Assembly (NCBI RefSeq): GCF_001417815.1
Contig: NZ_BCFK01000068.1
Location: 1 to 64,000, forward strand
Source: Bifidobacterium aesculapii
GTDB taxonomy: Bacteria > Actinomycetota > Actinomycetes > Actinomycetales > Bifidobacteriaceae
Reading direction: 5' to 3'
Length of the DNA: 64,000 bases
The notes under the pieces are model-generated. The model was not told the DNA's origin, did no database searches, and was given only the letters and a program-made list of their open reading frames with translations. The number at the start of each line of letters is the position of its first letter. Position 1 is the first letter of the stretch. The position numbers and the translations under genes were made by a program. Of this stretch, positions 21,317 through 30,358 are shown in pieces.

Positions 21317-22153
21317 ATGCGCATTCTCGTCGCCGATTGCTCCGCCGAATACTCCGGACGCCTCAACGCCTCGCTGCCGTTCGCCAAGCGCGTGCTGCTC
21401 GTCAAGGCGGACAACAGCCTGCTGGTCTTCTCCGAATTGGGCTCGTACAAGCCGCTGAACTGGATGGCCGCGCCCTGCACCATCCGGGAGATCACCCCGG
21501 ATACGCAGTCTGAAATCACAGGGGGGAACCCCGCCGTTACCGGGCTTACCGCCGGTACCGCATCGGCAGACGGTGCAGGACCTGTGACGGATGCTTCCAC
21601 CAGCACCGGCGGCGAGTTCTCTGCGACCTCTGCGGCCTCCGCAAATCCGGCAACACCGGCAACCCCCGAGAAGATTCTGCGCGTCACTGCGGATAAGACC
21701 TCGGATGTGCTGGAGGTCTCGCTGTACCACGTGTATTCGGACGAATCCTACGATCTGGGCGTCGACCCCGGGCTCGTCAAGGACGGCGTCGAGGATCATC
21801 TCCAGCAGTATCTCGCCGAGCAGATCCACCGCATAGGCGAAGGCGCCAAACTCGTGCGCCGCGAATACCCGACCGCCATCGGCCCGGTCGACATCATGGC
21901 CGTGAACGCGGACGGCGAGCACGTCGCCATCGAGATCAAACGCCATGGCGGCATCGACGGCGTAGAACAGCTCACCCGCTACTGCGAACTGCTCAACCGC
22001 GATCCGCTGCTCGCACCCGTGCACGGCATATTCGCCGCGCAGACCATCACGCCGCAGGCCCGCGTGCTTGCCGAGGACCGTGGCTTCAGGTGTCTGATCC
22101 TCGACTATGAGGAGATGAAGGGCACGCAGGACGACGCCCTCCGCCTGTTCTAG
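21317..22153 (+). CDS. nucS: mismatch endonuclease NucS
   Basis: NucS/EndoMS provides the non-canonical mismatch repair of actinobacteria lacking MutS/MutL, cutting both strands at mismatches. RecB-like nuclease residues Asp192 (GPVDIMAV), Glu206 and Lys208 (AIEIKR) are in place. 278 residues, longer than usual because of a Thr/Ala/Ser-rich insert (about 62-118) between the N-terminal DNA-binding domain and the nuclease domain. ATG 21317 chosen by the family start MRILVADCSA; no strong ribosome site. Flanked on both sides by copies A and B of the MITE-like repeat. Confidence 0.9.
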   Translation: MRILVADCSAEYSGRLNASLPFAKRVLLVKADNSLLVFSELGSYKPLNWMAAPCTIREITPDTQSEITGGNPAVTGLTAGTASADGAGPVTDASTSTGGEFSATSAASANPATPATPEKILRVTADKTSDVLEVSLYHVYSDESYDLGVDPGLVKDGVEDHLQQYLAEQIHRIGEGAKLVRREYPTAIGPVDIMAVNADGEHVAIEIKRHGGIDGVEQLTRYCELLNRDPLLAPVHGIFAAQTITPQARVLAEDRGFRCLILDYEEMKGTQDDALRLF

Positions 22154-22202
22154 CCCCCACGGGTCGCGTCCCCGACTTCGCAGCCCCGGCTCGTGGTATC
22201 TC

Positions 22203-22305
22203 GCGCCGTATATTCGTTGGTGAATTGACCACCCCTCAGTCCCGCTGCGCTGGCGGGCTCCCCTGACAAGGGGAGCTGGGAATGGGATGAACGAATTTGC
22301 GGCGC
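22203..22305 (+). mobile_element. MITE-like element, copy B
   Basis: Same ends as copy A (GCGCCGTATATTCGTT at 22203-22218 and AACGAATTTGCGGCGC at 22290-22305), same orientation, same inner CTCCCCTG/CAAGGGGAG hairpin. It lies 50 bp after nucS, so nucS sits between two direct copies. Confidence 0.65.
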
Positions 22306-22375
22306 AGGGCACTAGCCTACGGCAGTCCCCGTCTCTTGCGGCCACGGCACAGTACGTTTCCTGTGAGCATATGAA

Positions 22376-22405
22376 AAGGCTCCCCTGGAGCAACAGGGGA
22401 GCCTT
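22376..22405 (-). terminator. terminator of the FKBP gene
   Basis: AAGGCTCCCCT at 22376-22386 pairs with AGGGGAGCCTT at 22395-22405; on the minus strand TTTT follows. It stands 175 bp beyond the stop of the minus-strand isomerase gene, leaving a long 3' untranslated part. Confidence 0.8.
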
Positions 22406-22430
22406 GCGTTTCGGCAGTACCGCGCGGGTC

Positions 22431-22502
22431 CCAGCCGCGGCCGCAATTCCAGCCGCGGCCGCAATTCCAGCCGCGGCCGCAATTCCAGCCGCGGCCGCAA
22501 TC
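22431..22502. repeat. four 18-bp repeats with NotI palindrome
   Basis: CCAGCCGCGGCCGCAATT repeated four times without gap (22431, 22449, 22467, 22485; last base differs). Each unit holds the 8-bp palindrome GCGGCCGC. The tract lies in the transcribed tail of the minus-strand FKBP gene. Copy number is probably unstable. Confidence 0.85.
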
Positions 22503-22579
22503 GCGGATTCAGCGCCTCGATCGCGGCGTGCGCGGCCCGCATGGCCCGTGCGCGGCCCGCGCAGTCGCACGGCACCGGA

Positions 22580-23566
22580 TCAGTACGCGCCGAGGATGTC
22601 GATGACGAAGACGAGCGTGGACTTCGCCGGGATCGAACCCTGTGCGGTGTCGCCGTACGCCTTGTCCGGCGGGATGATCAGCAGCACCTGCGAGCCGACG
22701 GTCTGGCCGCGCAGGCCCTCCTGCCAGCCGGTGATGACCTGATGCTGCCCGTTCGTGGAGTCGCTGAACAGATCCGCGTCAAGCGTGGTGTTCTTGTCCC
22801 ACGAGGAGTCGAACTGCGTGCCGTCGGTCAACCAGCCCGTGTACTTCACCACGGCGGTGTTCGATTCGGTGAGCTTCTTGCCCTTGCCCTTGACGAGCGT
22901 CTGCACGACCAGCGAATCCACGGAGCCCTGGCCGTTCATGTCGATGGACGGCTTGCCGTCCTTCGCGCGCGTCACCTTCGGCAGGTTCGCGGGCACGTCC
23001 GTCACCACGTCGCCGGTGGCCTTGGTCAGGTCCTTGGAGCGCGAGACAAGCGTGTAGGCGAGGATGTACGAGGTGCCGGCGCTGTTCGCGTCGTTGATGC
23101 CGAACACGATGGTGGAGTTGAGCTTGAGGCCCACCATCTTCGTGTAGGGCGCGATCTGCTTGAGGTTCGAGTCGGACAGCTGAATCGAGCAGTCGGGAGT
23201 GTTCTTCTCCCACGAGCTCATGAGCTCGGAACCGTCCTTCGCGTTGAGCGCGATGCCTTGGGCGCACACGCGGTCGCCCTTCTCGATGGTTTCGCCGTCG
23301 CCGTTCTGCACGACGGCGTACGTGTTGTTCTGCACGGTCATCGGCGTATTGAACTTGATGGTCGGCTTCTTGCCGAGCTCGCCGGTCGCCGTCACGCCGG
23401 CGATCTGGTCCATCTTCGTCGAGGAGCTGGTGGAGGAGTCGGTGGAGGACTTCGAGGAGTCCTTCGTGTCGTTCGAGGAGCCGCATGCGGCGAGCGTCGC
23501 GCACATGGCGAGCGAGCAGACGGCCGCCAGGGCGGCGCGGAAAGCGGAATGAGAAGTGTTGCGCAT
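22580..23566 (-). CDS. FKBP-type peptidyl-prolyl isomerase lipoprotein
   Basis: Exported folding helper. Signal peptide with lipobox LAAC places it on the outer face of the membrane after lipidation, followed by a Ser/Thr/Lys/Asp spacer. An FKBP-like but degenerate region (about 75-190) precedes a canonical C-terminal FKBP domain (about 220-328) with VVKYTGWLTDGTQFDSSW, ITGWQEGL and LLIIPPDKAYG. 328 residues. Start ATG at 23566 is set by the signal peptide; an open frame runs on upstream but overlaps the divergent gene. The double-domain layout is common in bifidobacterial FKBP lipoproteins. Confidence 0.88.
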   Translation of the reverse strand: MRNTSHSAFRAALAAVCSLAMCATLAACGSSNDTKDSSKSSTDSSTSSSTKMDQIAGVTATGELGKKPTIKFNTPMTVQNNTYAVVQNGDGETIEKGDRVCAQGIALNAKDGSELMSSWEKNTPDCSIQLSDSNLKQIAPYTKMVGLKLNSTIVFGINDANSAGTSYILAYTLVSRSKDLTKATGDVVTDVPANLPKVTRAKDGKPSIDMNGQGSVDSLVVQTLVKGKGKKLTESNTAVVKYTGWLTDGTQFDSSWDKNTTLDADLFSDSTNGQHQVITGWQEGLRGQTVGSQVLLIIPPDKAYGDTAQGSIPAKSTLVFVIDILGAY

Positions 23567-23645
23567 AGGAACCACCCTAGCCGTCAACCGCGATTTTCGC
23601 CCTCTCTGCGGGCTCTCAGGTCGGGATTGTAGAATGGCTCGTATT

Positions 23646-25040
23646 ATGAGTGTTGAGGAATCCAAGAACGAAAGCGAGAACGTCGCGGCGGACGCATACG
23701 CCTTCGGCGACGACTCCCGTGGGAACGATGCCGCAACGGCCGCGTCGTTCGCTACGTCCGGCGCGGGTGCGCCGTCCGCTGCCTCCGACGGGTCCGTCAC
23801 GTCCGATGAGTCCGTCAAGACAGATACGTCCGTCACCTCCGATGAATCCGTCAAGCCCGCGAAACCGCGCAAGTCGCCGCGTTCCGGCAAGTCCGGCGGC
23901 GTGCATGACCGCCGTCGTGCCCTCGTCATGCGCGGCATCGTCACGCCCGCCATCGGCCTGCTCGCGGTCGCAGCGGTCGCGCTCGGTCTGCTGAACGCGA
24001 CGATCTGGCAGCCGAGCCGCGTCATCACCGCCGATGCGAAGGTGAGCGGCGCTCGCTATATCGTCACTGATCCGAACGTGCTTGGTCTGGTCGACAGCGA
24101 CGTGCGTCTGGACGTCGACGTGAACGGCGGCGGCGACGTGTGCGTCGCGTCCGCCTCGTCGAAGGATGCGGCCGGGTGGCTCTCCGGCGCCGCGTACACG
24201 CGCGTGACCGGCATGTCCGATTGGGCGACATTGTCCAGCGAGCAGGTGAAGGGCGGCAAGGACGATGCCGCGGACACGTCTGCAGACACCGCCGCAGGCG
24301 AGTCCGGCGACACCGCGGACGATGCCGCGAACACCGCGAATACCACGGATGCCGCCGCGGACGTCGCGTTCAAGGACTCCGACATGTGGTCGTCCGTCAA
24401 GTGCGGCAAGGGCGAGGCCTCGCTGAAGACGACCGCCGCCGACGCGACCGACGTCGCCATCGTCGATCTCGGCAAGACCACTACGGCCGACCTGTCGCTC
24501 ACCTGGACGCGCCGGACGCTGCCGGATTACGCGACGCCGATGTACTTCATCGGCGGTCTGCTTGCCGTGCTTGCCGTGCTCACCGCGACCGTGTTCGCGA
24601 TGCCGCCGCACAAGCGCCGCAAGCGTGTCGTCGAAAGCGAACCCGTGAACGTCGAGGACGAGGTCTCGTTCGGCGAGGCCGTCGCCGGCAGTCTCGGCAT
24701 CCGGCCGAGCTACGCGCCGAAGACGAAACGTTCGGGAGGCCGCCGGCGCCGCCACGCGCCCGGCGCCGACACCGGCACCATGGCGCCGGTCGCCGCCGAG
24801 GCGCCGGTGGTCGTCGACCCGTCCGCGCGCAACCTCGTCGCCGACGCGGAGGCCGCGAACGGCGAAAGCGCGCCGAGCGTCAACGACGAGGCGACGTCGG
24901 TCATCTCGCCGGACGAACTGCAGGCGTATTTCGCGCGACTCGCGCAGGAGGTCGGCGACGATACCACCGCCGTGAACAACGATACGGATGGCGCGAACGC
25001 CACGGACGATGCCGGAACGAAGGGGGAGGAGACCCGATGA
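23646..25040 (+). CDS. two-pass membrane protein of unknown function
   Basis: 464 residues, no family recognised. An Asp/Ser/Thr-rich cytoplasmic N-terminus is followed by a first membrane helix near 98-120, an extracytoplasmic domain with an Ala/Asp/Thr low-complexity patch, a second helix near 298-318 (MYFIGGLLAVLAVLTATVFA) and a long charged cytoplasmic tail. TAGAAT at 23629-23634 sits only about 12 bp before the ATG and no ribosome site is seen, so the mRNA may be leaderless. Overlaps the next lipoprotein gene by ATGA, so the two are co-translated and probably form one envelope unit. Confidence 0.6.
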   Translation: MSVEESKNESENVAADAYAFGDDSRGNDAATAASFATSGAGAPSAASDGSVTSDESVKTDTSVTSDESVKPAKPRKSPRSGKSGGVHDRRRALVMRGIVTPAIGLLAVAAVALGLLNATIWQPSRVITADAKVSGARYIVTDPNVLGLVDSDVRLDVDVNGGGDVCVASASSKDAAGWLSGAAYTRVTGMSDWATLSSEQVKGGKDDAADTSADTAAGESGDTADDAANTANTTDAAADVAFKDSDMWSSVKCGKGEASLKTTAADATDVAIVDLGKTTTADLSLTWTRRTLPDYATPMYFIGGLLAVLAVLTATVFAMPPHKRRKRVVESEPVNVEDEVSFGEAVAGSLGIRPSYAPKTKRSGGRRRRHAPGADTGTMAPVAAEAPVVVDPSARNLVADAEAANGESAPSVNDEATSVISPDELQAYFARLAQEVGDDTTAVNNDTDGANATDDAGTKGEETR

Positions 25041-26050
25041 ACGCACGCATGACCACCATCGCGGCCAAACTCACGGCCCTCGCGCTCGCCGCCGGCATGC
25101 TCGTCTCCCTCGGCGCGTGCGAAGGCCAGGTGCCGAAGGTCGCGACGGCCGAATCCGCCACCCGCACGCCCGACCTGACCGTCGCGCAGGAGAAGAAGAT
25201 CCGCAACAGCATCCTCGACGTGATCGACGCGGCGAACGACGCGAAGAACGCGGACGGGCTGTCCTCGCGCCTGACCGGCCCGCAGCTTGAAGTGCGCACC
25301 AGCGAGCTCGCCATCGCGGCCGCGACCGGCACGCTCGACGCGAAGGCAGCGATCCCGCGCGACATCACGCAGACCGTCATCCCCGTCAACGACGGATGGC
25401 CGCGTAGCGTGTTCACGATCACCACCACGACCGCGGACCAGCAGTCGAAGCGACTGCTCGTCATGACGCAGGATTCCGCCCGCCAGAACTACAAGCTGTG
25501 GGGTGTGGCGCGCCTGTTCCAGGGCGCGAAACTGCCGAAGTTCGAAGTGCCGAAGCTCGGCACCGAGATGGGCGAGGCCAAGGACTCCAAGCTCGTCGCC
25601 ACCCCGCAGGACGCGGTCGACTGGTACGCAGACCTGCTCAACAAGGGCGACTCCAGCGAATACAAGAGCAAGTTCGCCGACGACCTCTTCCGCTCCGACC
25701 TCGCACAGCTGAACGCGACCGTCCAGCAGGGCATGGAGGCGAACAAGGGCACGCAGCAGCAGGAGTTCACCGTGGCGAAGAACCAGCTGAAGATCATGCG
25801 CTCCACCGACGGCGGCGACCTGGTCGTCGCGCGCATCGACTCCACGTGGACGCGTCAGGCGGGCGAGGGGCGCGAATCGCTGCCCGCCTCCGACGCGGAG
25901 AAGGCGCTGTTCGGCAACGGCAAGGCCACCAGCACGATGAAGGTCACGTACGTCAACGTCATCGCGATGTACATTCCACCGGCCGGTTCCGACGCGAAGA
26001 TCACCGCGGTCGGCGCCGAACGGCAGCCCGTCAAGGTCGAGGCGCTCTGA
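25037..26050 (+). CDS. lipoprotein partner of the upstream membrane protein
   Basis: 337 residues with a signal peptide and lipobox LGAC (near residue 27). The mature part is a soluble domain of mixed helix and strand with no motif I can assign. Start ATG 25037 overlaps the stop of the membrane-protein gene (ATGA), with GGGGGAGGAG upstream. Same-operon membrane protein plus surface lipoprotein suggests a complex; function unknown. Confidence 0.65.
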   Translation: MNARMTTIAAKLTALALAAGMLVSLGACEGQVPKVATAESATRTPDLTVAQEKKIRNSILDVIDAANDAKNADGLSSRLTGPQLEVRTSELAIAAATGTLDAKAAIPRDITQTVIPVNDGWPRSVFTITTTTADQQSKRLLVMTQDSARQNYKLWGVARLFQGAKLPKFEVPKLGTEMGEAKDSKLVATPQDAVDWYADLLNKGDSSEYKSKFADDLFRSDLAQLNATVQQGMEANKGTQQQEFTVAKNQLKIMRSTDGGDLVVARIDSTWTRQAGEGRESLPASDAEKALFGNGKATSTMKVTYVNVIAMYIPPAGSDAKITAVGAERQPVKVEAL

Positions 26051-26119
26051 CCGGGTTTCATGCTCGGCGATACGCCGCCGCACCGCTCCGATGCCGTCAC
26101 TAGTATTGGTGGCGGCATC

Positions 26120-26224
26120 GTTCGTATGGCACGTTCGTATGGCACGTTCGTATGACGGTGCGGGAATCGTCGCGGACGTCGCATAAGACACGACAAGATA
26201 CGACGACACACGACAAGATACGAC
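26120..26224. repeat. two short direct-repeat sets upstream of the thioredoxin-like gene
   Basis: GTTCGTATGGCAC occurs at 26120 and 26133 with a partial third copy at 26146. ACACGACAAGATACGAC occurs at 26188-26204 and again at 26208-26224, 20 bp apart (two helix turns), ending 16 bp before the ATG. Possible tandem binding sites for a regulator, or recent slippage. A similar GTCGTG/CTTGTCG-rich stretch lies at about 47005-47085 before the DAG-kinase gene. Confidence 0.5.
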
Positions 26225-26239
26225 AAGTGGAGGCATGGC

Positions 26240-27205
26240 ATGGCCGATCAGCCGAAGTTCAATCCCGGGGTCTCGTTGGCGGGAGCCGTCGATCTGGAGG
26301 CGCTCGCGCATCAGGTGAAGGCGGAGCCGGGGCAGGCCGGCGGTGCGCCCGCGGCCGGCGGTTACGTCATCGACACCACCGAGGCCACGTTCCAGGCGAT
26401 GGTGACCACCTCGGCCACGTTCCCGATCCTCCTGTTCCTGTGGATCCCGACCGACGACCGTCTCTTCCCGATGGCGCGCGCGCTCGCCGACGCGGTGAAC
26501 GCGATGAACGGCCAGATCCAGATGTCGCGCATCGACGTGAACGCGAACCCGTCCATCGCGCAGGCGCTGCAGGTGCAGGGCGCGCCCGCGCTGTTCGCAC
26601 TGATCGGCGGGCGCCCGATGCCGCTGCTGCAGGGGCTGCCCTCCGACGACGAACTCACGCAGATCAAGGAGCAGGTGCTGCCGAAAATCGTCGCGATGGC
26701 GCAGCAGGCCGGCGTGAACGGCACCGCGCCGTACGCGGGCGACCCGTCGGACGACGGCACGGACGGCGCCGGTGCCGTCGCCGCCGACGTCGTGCCTCCG
26801 GAGCATCAGGAGGCGCACCAGCTCGCCCAGGCCGGCGACTACGCCGGCGCCGCGGCCGCGTATGCCACGGTGCTGGAATCCGATCCGCACGACGCGCTCG
26901 CCGCGCGCGAACGCGCGAAGGCGCTGCTGCTCGCGCGTTCCGCGGACGCGGACGTGCGCGAGGTGCGCGCCGCCGCCGCGGCCGCTCCGGACGACGTGGA
27001 GGCGCAGCTCGCCGTCGCCGACGTCGACATGATCGGCGGGCAGATCCAGGACGCGTTCGACCGTCTGCTCGACTTCGTGGCCGCCGGCCACAAGGCCGAC
27101 ATCGAGCCGGTGCGCAAGCGCCTGCTGGAGTATTTCGCGATTCCCGAGCCGACCGACGCGCGCCTCAAGGCGGCCCGTCGCCGTCTCGCCACGCTCATGT
27201 ACTGA
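26240..27205 (+). CDS. thioredoxin-like TPR protein (CnoX/YbbN type)
   Basis: 321 residues. The thioredoxin fold (about 45-155) is recognisable by the cis-Pro region (VQGAPALFALIGG), but the redox CxxC is replaced (LWIPTDD), so it is not an oxidoreductase. The C-terminal half consists of TPR-like helices (about 195-320). This layout matches YbbN/CnoX, a holdase that hands clients to chaperones. GTGGAGGC precedes ATG 26240. Convergent with the CYTH gene. Confidence 0.78.
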   Translation: MADQPKFNPGVSLAGAVDLEALAHQVKAEPGQAGGAPAAGGYVIDTTEATFQAMVTTSATFPILLFLWIPTDDRLFPMARALADAVNAMNGQIQMSRIDVNANPSIAQALQVQGAPALFALIGGRPMPLLQGLPSDDELTQIKEQVLPKIVAMAQQAGVNGTAPYAGDPSDDGTDGAGAVAADVVPPEHQEAHQLAQAGDYAGAAAAYATVLESDPHDALAARERAKALLLARSADADVREVRAAAAAAPDDVEAQLAVADVDMIGGQIQDAFDRLLDFVAAGHKADIEPVRKRLLEYFAIPEPTDARLKAARRRLATLMY

Positions 27206-27293
27206 GCGTTGGAATACGGAATCGGCCGTTGGCCGATGACGTGTTGTTGGCGGCATTGCCGGCCGTGGTCTCTCCCCAGTCGGCTACGCCGCC

Positions 27294-27314
27294 GGCCCCC
27301 TCGTCAGAGGGGCC
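27294..27314. terminator. hairpin between convergent genes
   Basis: GGCCCCCTC at 27294-27302 pairs with GAGGGGCC at 27307-27314. It probably terminates both neighbours. The wider stretch 27258-27320 resembles the hairpin core of the MITE-like elements but lacks their terminal repeats. Confidence 0.5.
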
Positions 27315-27337
27315 GCGCCAATCGCGCATCAGCGCCG

Positions 27338-27967
27338 CTAATCCGCCATGCGGTTGCGGCCAAAGAACTGTTGGAAGTGCGGGCCGTTCTCGGCCAGTTC
27401 ACGCTCGAAGTCGTCTCGCCATTCGCCGAACGGCCGCGCCGCCAGCCCGTCGTTGTTGAACCGCGGCTGGTCGGTGATCTCCGTGACGCAGAACTTCGGG
27501 ATCGTGAGATTCGTCACCGGGGTGGCGCGTTCCGCCTCGGCGACGACGAGCGGCGCATTCGTTCCGCCGAACACGTCGATGCTCCAGCCGTCCTCCGCGA
27601 TCCACACGGAATACCGGTTCTTGATGATCAGACGGCCGCCGCGGCGCATGAGCTCGACCGCGATGCGCGTGTCGATTTCACGTTCCGCCTCGTAGCGCGT
27701 GCCGCCCACGGACGGCCCCTTCACGGTGACGTAGGCGCGTGAGAAATCGTCGCAATGATCCTCCAACACCGCGCGCGGGTCGAGGTCGGGGGTCATGTCG
27801 ATGCGCAGGTGACGGGCCTTGAGCCGCACGCGCAGCGCGTAATTGTCCTCGTAGACGAAATAGTTCTGCACGATGAGCGTCGGCGTATCGCCGTCGTCGT
27901 ATTCGGGCGGCAGCTCACGGCAGAAGAACCGCCGCTCGAACTCGAAATCGTTCACAGTCTCGGACAT
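27338..27967 (-). CDS. CYTH-domain protein (triphosphate tunnel fold)
   Basis: 209 residues. An N-terminal EFERRFF (EXEXK-like start of the CYTH fold), RVRLKARHLRI and YEAEREID, with alternating charged strands, fit a tunnel metalloenzyme of the CYTH superfamily, which hydrolyses triphosphates such as inorganic triphosphate or thiamine triphosphate. The exact substrate cannot be told. Single gene between ureG (same strand, 73 bp) and a convergent neighbour. Confidence 0.65.
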   Translation of the reverse strand: MSETVNDFEFERRFFCRELPPEYDDGDTPTLIVQNYFVYEDNYALRVRLKARHLRIDMTPDLDPRAVLEDHCDDFSRAYVTVKGPSVGGTRYEAEREIDTRIAVELMRRGGRLIIKNRYSVWIAEDGWSIDVFGGTNAPLVVAEAERATPVTNLTIPKFCVTEITDQPRFNNDGLAARPFGEWRDDFERELAENGPHFQQFFGRNRMAD

Positions 27968-28040
27968 AACCCCAGTGTAGCTTCCGTGGTTCCGCGAACA
28001 CCGCGGAAATCGCGGTGCCGCGGGAACCGGACGCGGCCGG

Positions 28041-28649
28041 TCACATGTCTTCGAACAGGACGCTCTTCTTGATCCACGCGATCACGTCGTCGACGCCCGC
28101 GCCGCCCATCAGATCGGTGAAGATGTACGGGCGTCCGTGGCGCATCTTCTCCGAATCGCGCGCCATCACGTCGAGATCGGCGTGGACGAGCGGCGCGAGA
28201 TCGGCCTTGTTGATGACGAGCAGGTCGGAGCGCGTCACGCCCGGGCCGCCCTTGCGCGGGATCTTGTCGCCCTCGTCGGTGGCGATCACGTAGATCGTCG
28301 CGTCGGCGAGGTCCGGGCTGAACGTGGCGGACAGGTTGTCGCCGCCCGATTCGACGAACATGATCTGCACGTCCGGGTGCGTGCGCGCCATCTCCTCGCA
28401 CGCCTCCAGGTTCATCGAACAGTCCTCGCGGATGGCGGTGTGCGGGCAGCCGCCGGTCTCCACGCCGACGATGCGGTCCGGCGCGAGACGTGAATGTTCG
28501 ATGAGGAACTCCGCGTCCTCCTTCGTGTAGATGTCGTTGGTGACCACGCAGATGCTGTACTCGTCGGCCATCTTGCGGGTGAGGCGTTCGATGAGCGCGG
28601 TCTTGCCGGAACCGACCGGGCCGGCCACGCCGATGCGCACATAGGACAT
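28041..28649 (-). CDS. ureG: urease accessory GTPase UreG
   Basis: SIMIBI-class GTPase that drives nickel delivery to apo-urease. 202 residues: P-loop GPVGSGKT at 10-17, the metal-binding Cys68-Pro-His70 motif (GGCPHT) and NKAD guanine motif are intact, so it should be active. Third gene of a minus-strand ureE-ureF-ureG set. A short hairpin (27990-28008) follows. Normally acts with UreD/H, UreF and UreABC, none of which except UreF is in this window. Confidence 0.95.
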   Translation of the reverse strand: MSYVRIGVAGPVGSGKTALIERLTRKMADEYSICVVTNDIYTKEDAEFLIEHSRLAPDRIVGVETGGCPHTAIREDCSMNLEACEEMARTHPDVQIMFVESGGDNLSATFSPDLADATIYVIATDEGDKIPRKGGPGVTRSDLLVINKADLAPLVHADLDVMARDSEKMRHGRPYIFTDLMGGAGVDDVIAWIKKSVLFEDM

Positions 28650-28767
28650 GATGTTCGCTCCTTGATTGGGTTTGTGGTGTTGTGGTTTGTGAGTGGTGTC
28701 GGATTGTTGGGTTTGCCGGGTTGTCGGGATCGCCGTTGCGGTCGCGCTGCCGCGCCGATCGACGCGT

Positions 28768-29607
28768 TCAGCTCATGTAGAGCCGCGAGTAGAGCGTTTC
28801 GTGCTGCATGGCCGCGATGTCGAGGTAGGCGCCGGAGATGCCCAGATCGTCCGGTCTGAGCGTCATGGCGATGTCGACCGCGCGCACGAGCCGCGGGAAC
28901 GAATCGTGCAGCGCCACCTGACCCGCGTACTGGCTCAGCGGGATCGCCTTCGCCGCGCACATGGTCAACGCGCTCAGCAGCGAATACCCGTAGGTGACGG
29001 CCGCCTCGCGCACGTCGGGCGCATGGTCGGCCGCGTACAGGCCCATCGCGATCGCGTGCACGCCGCGGCAGCGGCCCTGCGCGATGAGCGACGCATACAG
29101 GTCGAGCTTCGGCGAGCCGTACAGCGAATCCGCGGCGCCCTCGAGCCGTTGGCGTTCGGTGCGGTGCTCGTGGACGGCGATGATCTGCCCGTCGCGCTCG
29201 TCGCCCTGCCTGCGGTCGTCCATCTGGCGGACGAGCTTGAGCAGTCGCGTGCACATGCGCTCGCTGCCTTCACGGATCTCCCGCGCCGACTGGAGCGCCG
29301 AGGAGAGGGCGTCGAGCTCGACGATTCTGCGTTCCAGTCCGTCGGGCGAGAGTCGCCCGTCCGTGCCGTACCGGCCGGCGAGCGTCATCTGCCCGAGCTC
29401 CCGGTACGGCGCGACGGCGAGATAGTCGCGCACGTACTGTTCGAAATCGCCGCCGGTGCGCAGGAAGTCGCGCTGCACGAACGTCTCCATGCCGTTCGAC
29501 AGTGCGAACGCGCCTACCGGGAAGACGCTGTCGCACACCTGCAGCATGGCGAGGTGACGCGCCAGCGCGTCGTTGCGCGCGGCGATGTCGGCGATGGGCG
29601 TGGTCAT
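28768..29607 (-). CDS. ureF: urease accessory protein UreF
   Basis: All-helical scaffold that links UreG to the UreD-urease complex. 279 residues with the family start [20 protein letters not shown]. Start ATG 29607 lies 22 bp beyond the ureE stop; the open frame upstream of it overlaps ureE. Longer than many UreF proteins, with an extra charged stretch after mid-length ([14 protein letters not shown]). Confidence 0.92.
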   Translation of the reverse strand: MTTPIADIAARNDALARHLAMLQVCDSVFPVGAFALSNGMETFVQRDFLRTGGDFEQYVRDYLAVAPYRELGQMTLAGRYGTDGRLSPDGLERRIVELDALSSALQSAREIREGSERMCTRLLKLVRQMDDRRQGDERDGQIIAVHEHRTERQRLEGAADSLYGSPKLDLYASLIAQGRCRGVHAIAMGLYAADHAPDVREAAVTYGYSLLSALTMCAAKAIPLSQYAGQVALHDSFPRLVRAVDIAMTLRPDDLGISGAYLDIAAMQHETLYSRLYMS

Positions 29608-29629
29608 CTTCGGTTTCCTGCCGCGCCGC

Positions 29630-30358
29630 TCAGTGCGTGTGCCATGTGCGGCCGCCGTCGTGGCTGTGCGAGCCATCCGGGCGGTGCAGAACGCCGTTCG
29701 ACTCGTATTCGTCGGGCTTGAGCTGGTACGGGTGGTCGTCGTCGACGCCGGACTCCTCGACGACATGATGATGGTGATGGTCGTGCGTGTCGTGCGCGTC
29801 GTGCTCGTGTGCGTGACCGGTGTGCTCGCCGGCGGCAAACGCGGCGTCCGCCTCGGCCTCCTGCTCCTCCTCGGCGACGTCCCCGGTGGTCTTGTTCGTG
29901 CCGGGGATGATGGTGCCGGAACCGGCATGCGCCTTGACGATGAGGAAGCCGTCGAACCCGCCCTCGATGATGTGCGGCTCGTAGCCGATCTTCTTCGTGT
30001 ACTCCATCGTCGGATGGTCGTAGGGGACGAGCACGCGGTCGTCCTCCACCTTGAGGCTCAGATGGCGGTTGCCCAGCTCGAAGCACAGGCGGCCCATCTC
30101 CTTCATCGAATCCACCGGGATCTCGATGAGCTGCGCCGTCCTGATGCGCGCGAAGTAGCGTTTGTCGTCGGTTTCCGCGAGCACGTCGCCGTCCTTGATG
30201 GTCCGGCCGACCATCACGCCGAACTCGGTGCCGTCCTCGGCGACCTTGCGCATGCGCTTCTTGTCCGTTTCGAACCAGTCGAACTCGATCGGCACGTTGA
30301 GCTTGCCGTCGTCGTACCGCTGGCTGATGACGTTGCCGGTGATCTCCTTGGCGATCAT
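29630..30358 (-). CDS. ureE: urease accessory nickel chaperone UreE
   Basis: 242 residues. UreE N domain and metallochaperone domain (about 1-150) are followed by an acidic and His-rich tail with eleven His in about 25 residues (around GHAHEHDAHDTHDHHHHH) and more at the C-terminus (SHSHDGGRTWHTH), suited to store or pass Ni(II). Start ATG 30358 has AGGGGCGG-type purines upstream (AAGGAGGGG on the minus strand). First gene of ureEFG, divergent from the nickel/cobalt ECF transporter. Confidence 0.93.
   Translation of the reverse strand: MIAKEITGNVISQRYDDGKLNVPIEFDWFETDKKRMRKVAEDGTEFGVMVGRTIKDGDVLAETDDKRYFARIRTAQLIEIPVDSMKEMGRLCFELGNRHLSLKVEDDRVLVPYDHPTMEYTKKIGYEPHIIEGGFDGFLIVKAHAGSGTIIPGTNKTTGDVAEEEQEAEADAAFAAGEHTGHAHEHDAHDTHDHHHHHVVEESGVDDDHPYQLKPDEYESNGVLHRPDGSHSHDGGRTWHTH

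Noticed and set aside
22431-22502. Ala-rich peptide gene over the NotI repeats
   Set aside because: The open frame only reflects an 18-bp repeat (no stop in any frame); no ribosome site and it lies in a 3' untranslated tail.
24710-27256. Long minus-strand open frame across four gene ends (848 codons)
   Set aside because: Spans the shadows of three plus-strand genes and the gaps between them; the text is low complexity.
27338-27967. Possible ureD next to ureG
   Set aside because: The protein is half the length of UreD and has CYTH-type strands with EFERRFF; it does not resemble UreD.
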